Below, one piece after another: positions 1 to 8,671 of a DNA stretch of 64,000 nt (positions are counted from its first letter, which is position 1; each line of letters starts with the position of its first letter). The DNA comes from an uncultured Alphaproteobacteria bacterium (GTDB lineage Bacteria; Pseudomonadota; Alphaproteobacteria; MPNO01; UBA2964), in NCBI GenBank assembly GCA_943787225.1, contig CALSLP010000003.1:266797-330796 (forward strand). Direction: 5' to 3'. The translations under genes and the position numbers were made by a program. The notes beneath the pieces are model-generated. The model ran no database searches and was not told where the DNA came from. It saw nothing but the letters and a program-made list of their open reading frames with translations.

Positions 1-1
1 C

Positions 2-682
2 ATGTCAGGTGAAATTGATATGGAAATGGATGACGGCGTCACTGTCCATATGAAGCCGCACGATATTCTGGTTCAGCAAGGCACGATCCATTCCTGGCTC
101 AATCGCGGCACCGAAACCTGCCGTGTTGCCTTCGTACTGATCGATGCTAAACGCCCACCGGGCGGGACATTGAAAGGCCCCGGCCCACAGCCGCTTGCCC
201 CCGTCGAACCCTACCCGGAAGGTAAAGAGCCTCCTCTACCATCCGTTCGGCGTATCGTGACGACCCATGACGAAAACGGCAAAGCCGTCGTCATGCATGA
301 CGGGCTGGCACCGCAGCGCCTCTTACGCCCACGAGGTAACGTTTCCACGCTGATCTGGGGCAGTGACGAAACACCAGCAGAAATCTGGACCGATGAAGAC
401 TTCGGTATGCGCGAAAATGAAATAGAACCACCAGCGATGGGATCATGGTGCCGGGTGATCGATTACCCACCAGGGCCCGGGCGGATGCACCGGACCGAAA
501 GCGTCGATTATGTCATCTGCCTCAATGGCGAGATTGATATGGAGCTCGATGATGGCGAGATGGTGCATATGAGTGCCGGCGACGTGATGATCCAGCAGGC
601 CAATTTGCACAGCTGGATCAACTCAGGCCCCGAAACTTGCCGGATCGTCTTCGCTCTTATCGGGTCAAAACCGAAGAGCTGA
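2..682 (+). CDS. bicupin protein, 5' end cut by window edge
   Basis: Two cupin half-barrels lie in tandem. The first is truncated by the window start and only its C-terminal ~50 residues remain; the second occupies roughly residues 80-226. The ATG at position 2 aligns with an internal CTG codon of the paralogue at 38757-39747, so it is not the true start. In the second unit motif 1 reads HRTESVD: the first His is kept, but the second His and the Glu of a canonical cupin (HxH...E) are Thr and Asp. Motif 2 keeps His and Asn (HSWIN). The function is unknown; metal-dependent enzyme or small-molecule sensor are both possible. It converges on the CocE-like gene with a 1-base gap. Confidence 0.8.
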   Translation: MSGEIDMEMDDGVTVHMKPHDILVQQGTIHSWLNRGTETCRVAFVLIDAKRPPGGTLKGPGPQPLAPVEPYPEGKEPPLPSVRRIVTTHDENGKAVVMHDGLAPQRLLRPRGNVSTLIWGSDETPAEIWTDEDFGMRENEIEPPAMGSWCRVIDYPPGPGRMHRTESVDYVICLNGEIDMELDDGEMVHMSAGDVMIQQANLHSWINSGPETCRIVFALIGSKPKS

Positions 683-683
683 T

Positions 684-2345
684 TTAGACCGCCACCGCAG
701 GTATCAGCAGGTGTGAATCATAGTCACCGCCTGTATGGATAACATGATGGCCAGCATTGACCGTGTCCTCATGTTTAAAACGGTTAAACACGCTGATAAT
801 ATCGTAGCCCTGGACAACCAGCTGAAGCTTGTCGCCAGCGCGAAAACCTGTCGCTGAGGCGAGGATTTCTACTTCACACGGCACGATTTCATCAGGTGCC
901 AGCTTGAGAAGACGCTCATGCTTCAGCCAGGGTTGCCACGGCGTCGATTTCTCTTCATCCAACTCGCGATGAGAAACCCGCAACCAACCGCTTGCCGCCA
1001 AGCCATTTTCGATATGCTGGAAATCCGGGAAACAGACCTCGTTACCATGCTTATCGAACTTCTTGATCGCAACATGCAGATCAAGATCGTCGGCTTCATC
1101 GGCACTTACCCAAAGCTTGAGCTTCATATGACCAATAAGGTCCACAGCTTCATCAAAAATGTATTCCCAAGTGGTGCTATCTGCCTCCGACTCTGTTTCC
1201 TGCGCCTCATAGCTGATTTGCGCTTGATCAAGAACAGGTGATGCGCTCAATGAACCATCGGCTGCATCTAAATAAAGAGGCCGGTAATCGGTTTCCGGGA
1301 CCGGAAAATCATCAAAGTAGCGTTCACGACCATCATAGAAATGGTCGCGAACTTCGATACGAACCCGCGGCGTCTCCCGCATGCCGTTTTCCTGCCCCTT
1401 CAGAAAGCAATCGAAGAAGCGCTTCTGCATTTCGAGACCTTCACGGGCGTAATAGGTCTCCCACTCCTTGCGGCCATGAGCGTAGAGCCATTTATTTTCT
1501 GAACTCGCCTGCTTAAAGCCCTCAACCGACCCACGTGTATGGAGGCCCGCGGTCGCCCAACTCGCAACCGCAAGGATCGCGGTTTTGACATTCGATAGAT
1601 CAGGATGTTTGGCGCGCCAGAAATCATCCATAAGCGGACGATTATTCTGCTCCGCAATCGAGTCTTCGGCCGTCGCATCTCTGGCAATAAAGCCAGTTTG
1701 CGAATTCATCCGGCGACCCCAGATTTCGCGATAGAAATTCGTATCCGGCATGCCTCCGTGAGTAACGTGTTCGCGGTAAAAATCATTAAATCCTTCCCAC
1801 GGAATAGCGGCTTTCAGATGTGGAGGGTTTTCGGAGGCCCCCAGCCATTGCGTTGCCGCGAGATAGGAAACGCCGTTGGACCCGACGTTGCCGTCGCACC
1901 ATTCCTGCTCCGCAATCCATTCAACAAGGTCATGAAAATCCCGGGAAATCTGTGGATCGAAATGCGCGAAGTGCTCGCCTTCACTTTGGTTCGTTGCGCG
2001 ACAATCGGCTCCGACAACCACATAGCCATTCGGCACCCAGTAAACCGGGTCGGGCATTTCCCAACCAGTGTACTCCGAGAACGGCAAGGGCCCGACATTA
2101 GGAATACGCTCAAACTGTTTATCCGGTGGATAGGAATGCTTGCCATAAGGTGCCAGACTCAGAATCGCTGGGTATTTCCCCGGCTTTGCCGGTCGAAACA
2201 CATTGGTCATCAGCCTGATGCCATCGCGCATCTCGGCGGCGACATCTTCCTCAAAAACGATCTGCGCCTCTTTATCGACGCCGTAGGTGTTCCAAGTCCG
2301 CGTTTCTGAAACCGAGAATGTTTTAACTTTGGTTTCTGGAATCAT
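684..2345 (-). CDS. CocE/NonD family (S15-like) hydrolase
   Basis: 553-residue alpha/beta hydrolase of the cocaine-esterase / X-Pro dipeptidyl-peptidase family, with an N-terminal hydrolase fold and a C-terminal jelly-roll. The nucleophile motif GVSYLA places Ser160. Tyr67 in APYGKH matches the oxyanion Tyr of CocE, and DCRATNQSEG matches the conserved RGxGxSxG-type segment. A His in LYAHGRKEW fits the catalytic His. Where relatives have an Asp after a Gly/Ser-Trp pair, this protein reads SWATAGLHTRG, so the usual acid is apparently Thr. No signal peptide is seen, so it is probably cytoplasmic. It may hydrolyse an ester or amide; the substrate is unknown. It follows the efflux operon on the same strand, 70 bases downstream of emrB. 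Confidence 0.85.
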   Translation of the reverse strand: MIPETKVKTFSVSETRTWNTYGVDKEAQIVFEEDVAAEMRDGIRLMTNVFRPAKPGKYPAILSLAPYGKHSYPPDKQFERIPNVGPLPFSEYTGWEMPDPVYWVPNGYVVVGADCRATNQSEGEHFAHFDPQISRDFHDLVEWIAEQEWCDGNVGSNGVSYLAATQWLGASENPPHLKAAIPWEGFNDFYREHVTHGGMPDTNFYREIWGRRMNSQTGFIARDATAEDSIAEQNNRPLMDDFWRAKHPDLSNVKTAILAVASWATAGLHTRGSVEGFKQASSENKWLYAHGRKEWETYYAREGLEMQKRFFDCFLKGQENGMRETPRVRIEVRDHFYDGRERYFDDFPVPETDYRPLYLDAADGSLSASPVLDQAQISYEAQETESEADSTTWEYIFDEAVDLIGHMKLKLWVSADEADDLDLHVAIKKFDKHGNEVCFPDFQHIENGLAASGWLRVSHRELDEEKSTPWQPWLKHERLLKLAPDEIVPCEVEILASATGFRAGDKLQLVVQGYDIISVFNRFKHEDTVNAGHHVIHTGGDYDSHLLIPAVAV

Positions 2346-2415
2346 TTCGTTTCTCCCTGTTTCAGGAACTTTAAAACAAAATTCTGGATTTGCACCCTGT
2401 TCCTAGCTGGTCGTT

Positions 2416-3933
2416 CTACTTCGTTGCCCCGCGTGACAGCAGCATTACAACGGGAATTGAGGCCAGTGCCCCAATCATAATCAGATAAAAATCGTTAAAG
2501 AAACCAATCGACATGGCTTGCCGATTTATCTCTGCATCGAGCAGACGCAGCCCCTCCACCGAATACAGGCTCCACTGTTCTGGGAGCCATGGTTCCTGCA
2601 TCGCCTCTGCGTACGGATTGGCTCGCTCTGACATATGGGCATGTGCAGTCGATTGCGACCGGGACAGAATGCTGATGACCACGGATACGCCGATGCCACT
2701 GCCATAATTCCGAAACAGGCTGGTAAAGGTCGAAGCTTCCGTTCTCAGGTGAGACGGCAATGTCCAGAAGGAGACAGCTGTCAGCGGCACCCAAATTGCC
2801 CCGATCCCGATACCATTAAAGAACGCCGCTATAACAAAATCCCAAATACCGACATCGACCGTGAAGTTTGAGAGACGCCAGGCAGAAAACGCTACGCAGC
2901 AAAAGCCAAAGATTATAACCGCCCTCGGGTCGACCTTGTTTGACAGCCGCCCCGCCACGACGAGTCCAATCAACGTGCCCACACCCCGCGGCATCATCAC
3001 CATGGCCGCCATCAGAATGGGAAATTCCCGCAGGTTCTGTAAAAATAGCGGCATGATGACGTTCATCGACAGGACCAGGAATCCAAGCATGAACTGAAAC
3101 AAAATGCCCAGCATCAGGTTCCTGTCCCGAAAAATGCCAGGGCTAATAAAGGGATTCTTTGTTGTCAGGCTGTGGGTAATGAACAGATACAGACCGAGAA
3201 CGACGGCGCTCATCGTTACGATAATGTAGTTGGACTCAAACCAGCCTTCGATTTCGCCACGGTCCAAAGTCAGCTGCAGCGACGCCAAGGCGATGACGAG
3301 AAAAAAGTACCCCAGCATATCAAAGGGCTTATCGCGATCAGTCGCAGTTTCCTTTACAGAAAATGTTGCACCGAGAACTCCGAGAATGGCGAAAGGCGTT
3401 GAAACATAGAAGACCCAGCGCCAGCTGAATTCATCGGTTAGCCACCCCCCAATTACTGGCCCCATCACCGGCGCAAACATGACTCCGGTTCCCCATATCG
3501 CCAGGGCCTGCCCGTGGCGCTCTCGGGGATAGGAATCCAGCATCAAGGCTTGGGAGATTGGAACAATGGGTGCGGAACACATACCCTGAAGCCCCCGGAA
3601 GAACATGATCTCCGCGATAGATTCCGCGTTGCCGGACATCAGGGAACAGAAGGCAAAACCTGTTAGCGCCCCAACAAACAACCGCTTGCGGCCAATGCGT
3701 GCTGCCAACCAACCCGTGGCCGCCATCGTCGTGGCCTGCATCATGAAATAGGTCGTAACAACCCAAGACACCTGATCCTGATTGGCGGACAGACCACCCT
3801 GCATATGGGGTAGCGCGATGGCCGCAATATTGATGTCGAGCACGATAACTGTCGTCGCCATCATCGCGGTCGCCGTAATCAGTGGCCGGTTAATGCCGGC
3901 GAACTTGTCTGCTTCCTGAGAAATAGACGCCAT
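2416..3933 (-). CDS. emrB: DHA2-family MFS drug efflux pump, EmrB-like
   Basis: 505-residue 14-TM proton antiporter of the EmrB/QacA type. The N-terminal segment carries an acidic residue in TM1 (VLDINIAAIALP). A motif-A-like loop (GWLAARIGRKRL) and antiporter motif C (GPVIGGWLTDEFSWRW) are present. It lies 12 bases after the HlyD-type adaptor gene and is the last gene of a marR-emrA-emrB operon. By analogy with E. coli EmrAB it would expel hydrophobic toxic compounds from the inner membrane through a TolC-type channel. No TolC gene is seen here. Confidence 0.93.
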   Translation of the reverse strand: MASISQEADKFAGINRPLITATAMMATTVIVLDINIAAIALPHMQGGLSANQDQVSWVVTTYFMMQATTMAATGWLAARIGRKRLFVGALTGFAFCSLMSGNAESIAEIMFFRGLQGMCSAPIVPISQALMLDSYPRERHGQALAIWGTGVMFAPVMGPVIGGWLTDEFSWRWVFYVSTPFAILGVLGATFSVKETATDRDKPFDMLGYFFLVIALASLQLTLDRGEIEGWFESNYIIVTMSAVVLGLYLFITHSLTTKNPFISPGIFRDRNLMLGILFQFMLGFLVLSMNVIMPLFLQNLREFPILMAAMVMMPRGVGTLIGLVVAGRLSNKVDPRAVIIFGFCCVAFSAWRLSNFTVDVGIWDFVIAAFFNGIGIGAIWVPLTAVSFWTLPSHLRTEASTFTSLFRNYGSGIGVSVVISILSRSQSTAHAHMSERANPYAEAMQEPWLPEQWSLYSVEGLRLLDAEINRQAMSIGFFNDFYLIMIGALASIPVVMLLSRGATK

Positions 3934-3945
3934 TGCGTCAGCCGA

Positions 3946-5025
3946 TCAATCGCCGTTGCCAATTCGGGCAAATGCAGAACTTATTACCCCTGCCAATGTA
4001 CGTTCCCGCTTGGTATCAATCGACACAGAGACGGTCATCCCGGCCCGCAGCGCTGGCGCTTTGTCCTCCTTGATCAGCTCAATACGAACCGGTACCCGCT
4101 GAACCACCTTCACCCAATTGCCGCTGGCATTCTGCGGTGGCAGGACAGACAACTCTCCACCTGTAGACGGACTAATTGAGCTGACGGATGCCTCAAATTC
4201 AACGTCGGGGTATGCGTCCACAGTGAGGCTAACCTTTTGCCCAGGACGAATATGGGTAAGTTGAGTTTCCTTCAAATTGGCTTCAACCCAGGTCTCACTC
4301 GTCTGGATAATCGGAATAACCGCTTTGCCTTCTTCAACATATTCACCTGTCTGCAACGACACTCTGCCAACAATGCCATCAGCTGGGGACCGTATTTGGG
4401 TACGGCGCAAGTTAAGGGCGGCGCTGTGCAACTTAGCCTCGGCTTCAAGATACAGGGGGTGCTGGTTTGACGGGGTAGTATGCTTCCCACCCAAGCGGGC
4501 CAGAACCTGTAATATTTTCTGCTCCAGCGTCCGAGCAAACTGCCGCGCTTTGGTCAGATTGCGTTCAGCTTCGTCATAACGCGCTCGCGAAGCAACGCCC
4601 CGTGCTGATAATTTGCGCTGACGATCAAACACCCTTTTGAAATAAGAAACTTCCTGACGGGCATCCGCGCGTTCGGCGATCACCTGCCGATATTCCGCCC
4701 GCAAGGCCTGCAGTGTATTGCGGATACCGCCTAACTCTGCCTCCGCCTTGGCGACGTTAATCCGGTGCGGCTCAGGGTCCAGCGTAAACAGAAGATCGCC
4801 GCGCTTGACCCGATCATTTTCCTTCACCAAAACGCGAATTGCGCGGCCATCAATATCTGCACTCACCGCCAAATGATGGGCTTTTACATAGGCATTTTCG
4901 GTGGTCACATAGCGCGTGCTTTTGACCCAGTAATGGCCGCCAACAACAATCGCCACGATTGGGACGATGCCGAGCAGACACAGCCGCAACAGAATTCTTG
5001 ATCCAAGCCCCATCGCTTTACGCAA
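3946..5025 (-). CDS. emrA: HlyD-family membrane fusion protein, EmrA-like
   Basis: Periplasmic adaptor of a tripartite efflux pump, 355-359 residues. One N-terminal TM segment (LLRLCLLGIVPIVAIVVGG) is followed by a biotinyl-lipoyl half motif, a long coiled-coil hairpin (about residues 80-170), the second lipoyl half (IRSPADGIVGRVSLQTGEYV) and a beta-barrel. The longest start is TTG at 5025, overlapping the marR stop by 8 bases; ATG at 5013 is an alternative that still leaves the TM segment intact. The overlap implies translational coupling to marR. Confidence 0.92.
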   Translation of the reverse strand: MRKAMGLGSRILLRLCLLGIVPIVAIVVGGHYWVKSTRYVTTENAYVKAHHLAVSADIDGRAIRVLVKENDRVKRGDLLFTLDPEPHRINVAKAEAELGGIRNTLQALRAEYRQVIAERADARQEVSYFKRVFDRQRKLSARGVASRARYDEAERNLTKARQFARTLEQKILQVLARLGGKHTTPSNQHPLYLEAEAKLHSAALNLRRTQIRSPADGIVGRVSLQTGEYVEEGKAVIPIIQTSETWVEANLKETQLTHIRPGQKVSLTVDAYPDVEFEASVSSISPSTGGELSVLPPQNASGNWVKVVQRVPVRIELIKEDKAPALRAGMTVSVSIDTKRERTLAGVISSAFARIGNGD

Positions 5026-5476
5026 CCCCGTCCTCTGAATTCAGCAACAACGCCAGATTAAACTTAACCTGCAATAAAGACGCATTGAGCTGATCGGCCT
5101 CTTGACGACTAAGCCCGGCGATGGCGGCATCCAGCACATCATCCGCCAGTGAGAACATTTCAGCTAAAACCGGCTCTGCCCGCTTCGTCAAAAAAACCCG
5201 TTTGGTCCGGGCATCATTTTCATCCGGACGCCTCGTCACCCATTCTTTCTCTTCCAACCGCTCAATTAACTTGCCAAGGGTTGGCTTCTCAATCTCCAAC
5301 TCGGCGGCAAGCTCAGTCTGAGTACAGCCTTCGATACGACTGATCCGCGCCATGACGCGCCATTGGGCACGCGTCAGCCCCAACGGCTCTACGCGGCGGT
5401 CGTAAACCGTTCGCAACATGCGCGACACGTCACCAATCAAATAACCGACATGGTCGGGAGGCTCCCGAGAAGTCAT
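5018..5476 (-). CDS. MarR-family transcriptional regulator of the efflux operon
   Basis: 152-residue winged-helix protein. The helix-turn-helix and wing (GCTQTELAAELEIEKPTLGKL followed, after a short stretch, by RPDENDARTKRVFL) are typical of MarR/EmrR dimers that sense aromatic ligands. It is the first gene of the operon with emrA and emrB, so it most likely represses its own operon and is released by pump substrates. The 239-base AT-rich gap up to the divergent gene at 5716 would carry the operator. Confidence 0.92.
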   Translation of the reverse strand: MTSREPPDHVGYLIGDVSRMLRTVYDRRVEPLGLTRAQWRVMARISRIEGCTQTELAAELEIEKPTLGKLIERLEEKEWVTRRPDENDARTKRVFLTKRAEPVLAEMFSLADDVLDAAIAGLSRQEADQLNASLLQVKFNLALLLNSEDGVA

Positions 5477-5511
5477 CGCAAAATTCCTGTTAACGAAGTC
5501 AGCTGATAATT

Positions 5512-5539
5512 AGTAAGCTAGATTATAATAAGTAAGATA
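5512..5539. promoter_or_regulatory. putative MarR operator: direct repeats in divergent promoter region
   Basis: In the gap between marR and the gene at 5716 the sequence becomes very AT-rich. AGTAAGCTA (5512-5520) recurs as AGTAAGATA (5531-5539), 19 bases apart, followed by GGTAGCTAAC (5547-5556). The spacing of about two helical turns suits repeated binding of a MarR dimer on one face of the DNA. Assignment as the operator is inference from position and repetition. Confidence 0.4.
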
Positions 5540-5715
5540 ACAATAAGGTAGCTAACAATTGATAAACGACACAGTCCCTAAATACCGATCACGCTCTTTT
5601 GACGCCCTCCTGATCTGAGTTCAGAATGTGGCAACCGAATATGAGGGCGGGATAATCTTCGTCTACCCATTCAGTCAGGTATTAGCGACCGCCATACCAA
5701 TCGAAGGATAACGCC

Positions 5716-6153
5716 ATGATTATGAAACCCGCCCTTACGCTGGATGACGCCAAACAACTCCTCGCGGCGGCTGAGGAAGAAGCCCAACGACAGGGCTGGG
5801 AAGTGGTGATCTCCGTTCTCAATGATGGCGGTCGGATCATCGCTTTACACAGGATGGATGGTGCCCGCCCCGGTAATGACGATATTTCACTCGGCAAAGC
5901 CAACACCGCCGCGATGACCGCCCGGCCCAGCGGGGTTTGGGAGCGCTGGATTCAAAACGACCACAAAGCATACGCAACCTTCGGCCTGCTTGCCGCCGCA
6001 GGTGGTGTGCCGATCATCATCGACGGCCATCTGGTTGGTGCGATGGGTGTATCAGGCGTCAAAGCCGTCGAAGACGAACAAATCGCTCTGCATGCGATCA
6101 ACACCGTGTTCCCCGAGGCCGCAACGGCGCGTGTCGACGAAGAAAGCCACTAG
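5716..6153 (+). CDS. GlcG/HbpS (DUF336) family protein
   Basis: 145-residue protein with the full DUF336 fold: N-terminal LTLDDAKQLLAAAEEEAQ helix, a central VVISVLNDGGRIIALHRMDGA strand pair and a C-terminal glycine-rich VGAMGVSGVKAVEDEQIA segment. Members include GlcG of glycolate operons and the haem-binding HbpS; the biochemical role is mostly unsettled. ATG at 5716 follows a good Shine-Dalgarno (GAAGGATAACGCC). It is divergent from the marR-emrAB operon and upstream of an MFS gene. Confidence 0.85.
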   Translation: MIMKPALTLDDAKQLLAAAEEEAQRQGWEVVISVLNDGGRIIALHRMDGARPGNDDISLGKANTAAMTARPSGVWERWIQNDHKAYATFGLLAAAGGVPIIIDGHLVGAMGVSGVKAVEDEQIALHAINTVFPEAATARVDEESH

Positions 6154-6223
6154 AATCTCGGACGTGCTGCCTGTGCGGCGAAAGAGATAGATTACTGTAG
6201 ACGGGCGTCGCTTACGCCTCAGC

Positions 6224-7498
6224 ATGAGAAACAAAATGGCCGATCCCGGCAACAGCGCTGTATTCCGTACCCTGCAAATTCCGAATTTTCGGAACTACAT
6301 GGCCGGCAATTTCTTTTCACAGGCTGGGATGTGGGTGCAGCGTATTGCCGTTGGCTGGCTTACCTGGGAACTCACCAAGAGTCCGACATGGCTCGGCGCC
6401 ATGGCAATGGCCGACTTTTTTCCAAATGTTATCATGGCACCGCTGGCCGGCGCCCTTGCAGACCGCATGGACCGGCTCAAGGCTATTCGGCTTTATGTAT
6501 CAATCTCTGCGGTCATTTCGTCAGTTATTGTCTGGCTCACCCTGACAGACCAGATCACGGTCTATCTTCTCTTCGGCCTCGTCATGATGAATGGCATCGC
6601 GATGGCATTCAATTACCCCGTTCGGCTATCCCTTATCCAATCCCTTGTTGGTCGGGAAGCGCTCACCTCCGCCGTCAGCATCAACGCCATCATCTTCAAT
6701 ATCGCCCGTATTGGAGGTCCCGCCCTGGCTGGACCCGCCATTGCGTTTTGGGGAGTCGGCCCCGTCCTCATCTTCACGGTGGTCGCAGATTTTGTCTTCG
6801 TCTTTACGCTCTACAAAGTTCAGCTTTTAAGCCAAGCCAAACAAAAAGCAAAAGAAGCAACGACGTTGGGGACCGAGATCATGGACGGATTCCGTTATGC
6901 TTTTAAGCATCCGGGGATCGGCCCGCTCCTGATAATATTGGTCATGATGGCGGTTTTTGGCAGACCCTTCATCGAACTATTGCCGGGGTTTGCCGACAAG
7001 ATATTTGACCGTGGGGTTGATGGCTTCGCCTGGCTTACCTCAATGTTAGGGGTTGGATCGTTTATCGGGAGTATTGCGCTGGCCAAACGCGATGGTGTTC
7101 AAGGTCTCACCCGAATCCTGATTTTCAACACCCTTATTCTTTGTCTCGCCGTCATCGGCTTTGCCTCTACTGATAATTTCTGGATCGCGATGGCCTTCAC
7201 CGGCGCCGTTGGCTACGCCATCGTAGCGATCGGCGTTACCGAACAAACGCTTATTCAGGTGGCTGTGGATGACTCGATGCGCGGCCGCATGTTGAGTTTC
7301 TATACACTCATTGCCCGGGGCTGCCCTTCTATCGGCGCCCTGCTTATGGGCTGGCTTTCGTCCCACTTTGGATTACAGCCACCGATTATCGCCGGTGCGG
7401 TTGTTTGTATAGGCGTATGGGCGTGGTCACGACGGCGGCTCAAAATGTTAGAAGACGCCCTCGAAACCTATCCGGATGAACAAAAAGACACTCAGTAA
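6224..7498 (+). CDS. MFS transporter, EntS-like (MFS_3)
   Basis: 424-residue 12-TM permease. The opening FRNYMAGNFFSQAGMWVQR, the segment PLAGALADRMDRLKAIRLY and the mid-protein TSAVSINAIIFNIARIGGP are hallmarks of the enterobactin-exporter-like MFS_3 branch. An export role is likely but the substrate cannot be inferred. It lies 70 bases after the DUF336 gene on the same strand and its 3' end overlaps convergent recX by 7 bases. Confidence 0.85.
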   Translation: MRNKMADPGNSAVFRTLQIPNFRNYMAGNFFSQAGMWVQRIAVGWLTWELTKSPTWLGAMAMADFFPNVIMAPLAGALADRMDRLKAIRLYVSISAVISSVIVWLTLTDQITVYLLFGLVMMNGIAMAFNYPVRLSLIQSLVGREALTSAVSINAIIFNIARIGGPALAGPAIAFWGVGPVLIFTVVADFVFVFTLYKVQLLSQAKQKAKEATTLGTEIMDGFRYAFKHPGIGPLLIILVMMAVFGRPFIELLPGFADKIFDRGVDGFAWLTSMLGVGSFIGSIALAKRDGVQGLTRILIFNTLILCLAVIGFASTDNFWIAMAFTGAVGYAIVAIGVTEQTLIQVAVDDSMRGRMLSFYTLIARGCPSIGALLMGWLSSHFGLQPPIIAGAVVCIGVWAWSRRRLKMLEDALETYPDEQKDTQ

Positions 7499-8091
7499 CT
7501 CTGGTCCAACCCCATCGCCTTTTTGATTTCGTCAAAACTGTAACCGCGGCGCTGAAGCCACGAGATATCCCGGCGTTCCGTGGTTTCATCCATACGCCCG
7601 GTCCGGAACGGGCCTCTTTTCGCTCGTTGAAGTGCTGACAACGCCATCGCCGTTGCACTTTCCGGTGCCTCCGGGTCATCAGTGGCAATATCCGGCAAGG
7701 CATCTTCAAGCGCTGATTCAAGTTGTTGACCAACCTTTTCCCCGTCAACCATCGAAGACCGCGACGCCAGATAGATCGCCCGGTTCACTGAATAACCAGA
7801 GCGTAAAGCAGAGCGTAGCTTCGCCGACGCGGCTTCCTTATCGTTGACGTAACCTGAATCGGCCATCTTCTCGACCAATGGCGGGATGAGATCAAACATT
7901 TCCTGTCGTTCCTCGCCGTCTTTAACCTCGCGGTAAATCCGCTGGGTCAGATAGTCAGATAGCTTGTTCTCCGAAACGACGTAGCGCTGACAATAATACA
8001 GGGCGATATTCTGCAACCGCTTGGCCGTCATCTTACGCGGCTTTTTAGGCCCTTTTCGCTTGGCGTTATTGTCGAAGCCTTCAGTCACCAC
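7492..8091 (-). CDS. recX: RecX-family regulatory protein
   Basis: About 200 residues of helical repeats. The opening MTAKRLQNIALYYCQRYVV matches the first RecX module, the segment DSGYVNDKEAASAKLRSAL the second, and RDISWLQRRGYSFDEIKKAM the last. RecX modulates RecA filament extension in SOS repair. The open frame runs on upstream inside cinA, but a GTG at 8088/8091 overlapping the cinA stop is the natural coupled start; an ATG at 8031 is the next choice. recA itself is not in the window. Confidence 0.85.
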   Translation of the reverse strand: MVTEGFDNNAKRKGPKKPRKMTAKRLQNIALYYCQRYVVSENKLSDYLTQRIYREVKDGEERQEMFDLIPPLVEKMADSGYVNDKEAASAKLRSALRSGYSVNRAIYLASRSSMVDGEKVGQQLESALEDALPDIATDDPEAPESATAMALSALQRAKRGPFRTGRMDETTERRDISWLQRRGYSFDEIKKAMGLDQSY

Positions 8092-8581
8092 CGGTTTCGC
8101 GCAATGTGGCTTCGAGAAGTTCCAACGCTGCAGACGCGAAGTGAAACATGTTCGCTTCGCGGTCGTCGCTTTCAGTTTCAATCGTAATGGCAATTTCAAT
8201 GACCCCGGCGACGGCCACACAACAATGCCCGGCATTATCACCATAACTATTGCCCCCCGGACCGCTGGCGCCGGTTTCACATATGGCCCAATCCGTGCCT
8301 AGTTTCTCACGCATTTGCCGCGCCATGATCAGGGCATATTCTTCATTGGCCCCCGGCATTGTCGCAATATCCTCAGACACGCCCATCAGTCCACGCCGGG
8401 CGTCGCGTGTATAGATCACGCCCCCGCCAACAAAGTAATTTGACGCCCCCGGAATCGAGAGCAACGCCGCCGAAATCAATCCGCCGGAGGACGACTCCGC
8501 GACGGAGACCGTACATTTACGTTCTTTGAGGAGAGCCGCTACCGAGCCCGCCATTGCACTGAGTTCCATCCTGTTTCTCAA
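8081..8581 (-). CDS. CinA-type nicotinamide-nucleotide amidohydrolase (PncC family)
   Basis: Stand-alone CinA C-terminal domain of about 165 residues. The motif TVSVAESSSGGLISAALLS near the N-terminus and TGASGPGG further on are those of PncC, which converts NMN to nicotinate mononucleotide in the pyridine nucleotide cycle. The start may be TTG at 8581 or, more likely, ATG at 8569. The N-terminal competence/ADP-ribose domain of full CinA is absent, as is common. It overlaps recX and appears co-transcribed with it. Confidence 0.85.
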   Translation of the reverse strand: MRNRMELSAMAGSVAALLKERKCTVSVAESSSGGLISAALLSIPGASNYFVGGGVIYTRDARRGLMGVSEDIATMPGANEEYALIMARQMREKLGTDWAICETGASGPGGNSYGDNAGHCCVAVAGVIEIAITIETESDDREANMFHFASAALELLEATLRETGGD

Positions 8582-8671
8582 CCTCTCATTATTTCTCGAT
8601 ACATCTTGCCCGGTTTAGCGCGTTGGGGCTACGCTTTGATGCACACGGGCCGAACTCATTCGAGGCGAACC

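Noticed and set aside
1605..2309. 234-codon plus-strand open frame
   Set aside because: Shadow of the CocE-like gene on the other strand; no family features.
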